DNA of 64,000 nucleotides, from NCBI GenBank assembly GCA_025345505.1, contig JANVCC010000010.1:42311772-42375771 (forward strand), written 5' to 3'. Of the stretch, positions 61,521 through 64,000 are shown piece after piece. How positions within the stretch are numbered: the stretch's first letter is position 1; every line of letters begins with the position of its first letter. The notes under the pieces were generated by a model. The model was not told the DNA's origin. It was given only the letters and a program-made list of their open reading frames with translations, and searched no databases. Source of the DNA: Todiramphus chloris collaris (Eukaryota; Chordata; Aves; Coraciiformes; Alcedinidae). The translations under genes were made by a program, and so were the position numbers.

Positions 61521-62345
61521 AGAATCATATATCATATTGTCAAGAGTATGAAATTACTATAGACTAAATAATGTGTAAATACCTAATAGATGTTAAATTG
61601 ATTCTTCATTCCAATTGTTGCATGAATTTGGAAGAAGAGAATCACTAAAACAAATACTTCAGTCAAGCGGTTTTCATTCTAACAGGTGTAGAATAAGACA
61701 AGAAGGAGCTGGGAGGAAAGCGAGTTCCTTCAGAAGTCTCTGTTACATAGTCATCTTACAGTGAAGTTTTATCTCTGAATGTGTGGGGTTCAAGATGGTT
61801 AGTTTCATTACCTCTGAATTTAAAGTGTGTTAGTTTTTTGAAAAGAAAAAGAGTAGAAATCCTATTTCTTTAACAGTCAGTATTAAAGAAAAATCAGTTA
61901 ATATCTGGTTGACCTACATGTCTGCTTTGTGATTTTTGTTCTTGGTGAGAACGTTATTAAACAGTAATAGTACATTTCTGATTTTTCTTTCTTGGGGATG
62001 CCATCAATTGAGTCTTTAGACAGTGTTCATTACATCAGTGTCATCTTTCTGAGGATTAAAAACGGGAAGAAAAAGCAAGCTTCTTTGCAAACAAGGGAGA
62101 AGAATAGTATTTAAAAAGAGGAATAGCATATAATTTTTCCTCTGCCCGGAAGACTGCCTTAACAATGAACATTCATAAATTTGCAGTAATTTTTTTCCCT
62201 AAATGATTACCTAATGATGTGTTTTAGGTTAGGGAATATCAGTATGCTGTTTAGGTACAGCAAAAGAACACATCATCACCTTTGCCTATGACAACCATTA
62301 TTGAATACAAACTATGCTGACTTCATACTCTCACTTCTTAAAGTG

Positions 62346-62365
62346 TTTTTTTTTTTTTTTTTTTT
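62346..62365 (+). repeat. Poly-T tract
   Basis: Twenty consecutive T followed by an A/T-rich stretch. No retroposed sequence recognised next to it. Confidence 0.9.
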
Positions 62366-63234
62366 AAATTTTTATTTTAATATTACTTAGTAGGTGACAA
62401 GTTGTCATTTTAACAATTGCTATGGAAGCTATGTGCTTTCAGTTTTTACTTGCTGTAACACCATTGTCAGGAATGTGAAAACAGTAATGAATTCCTTTGA
62501 ATACAGCAAGGTTTGGTTTTGGGCTTTTTTTTTTATAATTTGTCCTGGTTTGTTTTTCTCCAGGGTATGACAAACTTCCACTATAAATAAGCTGCTTGAA
62601 GTCTCATAGCTCACTCTGGGTTGCTCTTTGATAATGGGATTGCAAGCAACAGGGTGGCATGAAAAGTCTAGCTGCTACCTGTGATCCTGTGAGATCAGGA
62701 AAAAGGGAGCATTGTCATCCGGTGCTTTGTAGTTCCAGAGCTAAAGTAATGAAGAGGATTCCCACATTTGGCAATGAGCCATGCATGAGAGAATTCATTT
62801 GAATGGTACAAGACAGAGAAGGATCTTTTGCCCCATGCAGAATTGTAGCAAGACATTGCTGTGCACGTGGAGCCTTCCTCACAATGCTCACTGGAGTTCT
62901 TCCAGTCCCTGTTGAAACAAACATGCAGGCTACACAACAACAGCAACAGGTTGAAAGTTACTTGCATTTGGCACAGTTCTTGGAGGCACCCATCATTTCT
63001 ACAGTTGTTGTTAGCCATTACCATCAGCTTACAAAGCAAGTACTGTGTTTGAAGTTAGCAACTTTTGTGATCTTTCTGCCATCATCCATACTGATTTTAT
63101 TTGTGGATCAAATTCAGTAGGACGTATCATCTCAAGTCCTTAGTGAATCAGCAGTGGAAGAATGAATGCCTTTGAGAGCATACTGTTTTGAATCCTAATA
63201 TGTCAGGATTTTGTGTGCGCTTTGGTGTCTGTGG

Positions 63235-64000
63235 GTTTTAGTGGCAATGAGTTCCACATGTAATATTTGCTATGTGGAGAGTATTTCCTCATAATTTTGA
63301 ATTTGTCTTTAATTGAAGAGCCCCTTGTTGTTAGGGGTCAGACAGAAAGGAAATTGCTGCACTGTTGCTGATGCATTGTGGGTTATTTAATTATAGCTCC
63401 TCTTAATGTGTCTTTTTCCTCAGGTAATCCACCCCAGTGGCTTCTGACTTTCTCCACTGGAGAACTTTTCTGTTCCCTTGATCATTCTTGCTGCCTGACT
63501 ATGAATCTTCTTTCATAATCATGTATTATCCATCAAGACATTCAGCTTCAGGATGTCTGGTCAGCTGGTAGACATCTAATAAATTACACGCTAAATCTAG
63601 GTACTTCCAGAAAGATGTTCCTAACTGTCTGTCTGTTTCAGAGTCTCTTGATAGGTTATTAAAAGAAAGTCATTTCTACTTGAATCCTCCTAGCTGATAC
63701 AAGAAGTGCCTCTTTCTACCTTTCTTTTTTTTAAAATCAAGTGAGACAGATCACACAGATCACACTGTCTCTGCCTTGTTCATGTTTACCATGCTCTCAG
63801 TTCCTGCCAACCACAGATACTATCGCCAGTAACCTTTAAAATAATTTTTTTATCTCTGGTGTTGATGAAAATACTGAGTAGCATCAGGTCTTGAACTGAT
63901 CCCTGAATTAATCCAGTGGAAACATCTTGTTTGCTCCTAATACCCAGTTGACTCAGCAATCTGTCAGCATATTCTGTAATTACCCTGTGCTTTTTTATTT
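63235..64000 (-). mobile_element. Ancient CR1/L3-like LINE fragment
   Basis: Several short blocks in the right order resemble the reverse complement of old L3/CR1 elements: 'gcaatgagttccacatgtaa', then 'gagagtatttcctcata', 'gagccccttgttgttagg', 'gatcattcttgctgcctgac', and at the end 'gatgaaaatactgagtagca' with 'gaactgatccctgaatta' (the ORF2 segment just after the RT core). Similarity is low and interrupted by indels, implying great age. It continues to the window edge. Confidence 0.55.

Larger units (their letters stand above)
26526..64000 (+). other. ACSS3: ACSS3 gene span, 5' half (exons 1-7, incomplete at 3' end)
   Basis: Seven coding exons join without a stop: 296+145+189+135+141+81+96 = 1083 nt, 361 codons. 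The product is a member of the ANL (acyl-CoA synthetase) superfamily, matching vertebrate ACSS3 along its length. Known members activate short-chain acids, preferentially propionate, to acyl-CoA with ATP in the mitochondrial matrix. Introns by size are 7740, 10720, 6643, 292, 1678, 85 and more than 9234 bp. The C-terminal half (remaining N-domain and the mobile C-domain) is off the window; no further exon was found between 54767 and 64000. No frameshift or stop suggests decay. Human neighbours are LIN7A and PPFIA2; neither is visible here. Confidence 0.95.
54767..64000 (+). other. ACSS3: ACSS3 intron 7, incomplete
   Basis: At least 9234 bp; the acceptor is outside the window. I searched all frames for the next conserved ACSS3 segment (beginning GKPVGTP in human) and did not find it. 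Contents: the second inverted-repeat arm, nested CR1s, two ancient CR1/L3-like fragments, and a 20-nt T-run at 62346-62365. 54767-57182 holds no classified repeat; its open frames have no recognised domain. Confidence 0.85.

Noticed and set aside
54767..64000. A further ACSS3 exon
   Set aside because: No frame encodes the next conserved ACSS3 segment; the gene continues outside the window.
1..64000. CRISPR array, operon, tRNA or rRNA genes
   Set aside because: Repeats are dispersed LINEs or simple sequence without regular spacers; no tRNA-like cloverleaf or rRNA sequence was recognised by eye.

Overview
This window is from a bird nuclear genome. Coding exons are small and widely spaced, with GT-AG introns, and the dominant repeats are CR1 LINEs whose 3' ends carry the ATTCTATG-type octamer repeat seen in birds. 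There is no bacterial organisation, no CRISPR array and no recognisable RNA gene. The species cannot be fixed from the sequence alone.

The only host gene I can support is the 5' half of ACSS3 (acyl-CoA synthetase short-chain family member 3, a mitochondrial propionyl/acetyl-CoA synthetase) on the + strand. It has a CpG-island promoter (about 26140-26980), a first exon with start codon and mitochondrial presequence (26526-26821), and six further coding exons: 34562-34706, 45427-45615, 52259-52393, 52686-52826, 54505-54585 and 54671-54766. Joined, they give 1083 nt, or 361 uninterrupted codons, through the ATP-binding P-loop YTSGTTGLPKG and into the next conserved block. The human protein is about 686 residues, so the remaining exons lie beyond base 64000. 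Intron 1 is phase 2; introns 2-7 are all phase 0.

Layout: 1-26140 is intergenic, with no gene I can support, several CR1 fragments (636, 3625, 16344, 16914, and an about 1.9 kb copy at 18345-20205), a CTTT/CTTG microsatellite at 8894-9044 and a diverged local direct repeat. 26140-26980 is the CpG island with promoter and exon 1. Intron 1 (26822-34561) holds two sense CR1s. Intron 2 (34707-45426) holds a 100-N assembly gap, a probable solo retroviral LTR (about 42017-42726) in the same orientation as ACSS3, a CR1, and one arm of an unclassified inverted repeat. Intron 3 (45616-52258) holds an internally deleted CR1. Introns 4-6 are short. Intron 7 (54767 to beyond 64000) holds the second inverted-repeat arm, a CR1 inserted into an older CR1, and two ancient CR1/L3-like fragments.

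The most unusual signal is the inverted pair at about 39.4-39.96 kb and 57.2-57.77 kb. Its roughly 460-bp core is nearly identical (two substitutions plus one short replaced block), while the homologous flanks on both sides are clearly diverged. That mosaic fits recent gene conversion between inverted copies 18 kb apart. I found no convincing new molecular system; the rest is an ordinary avian gene locus with its repeat load.
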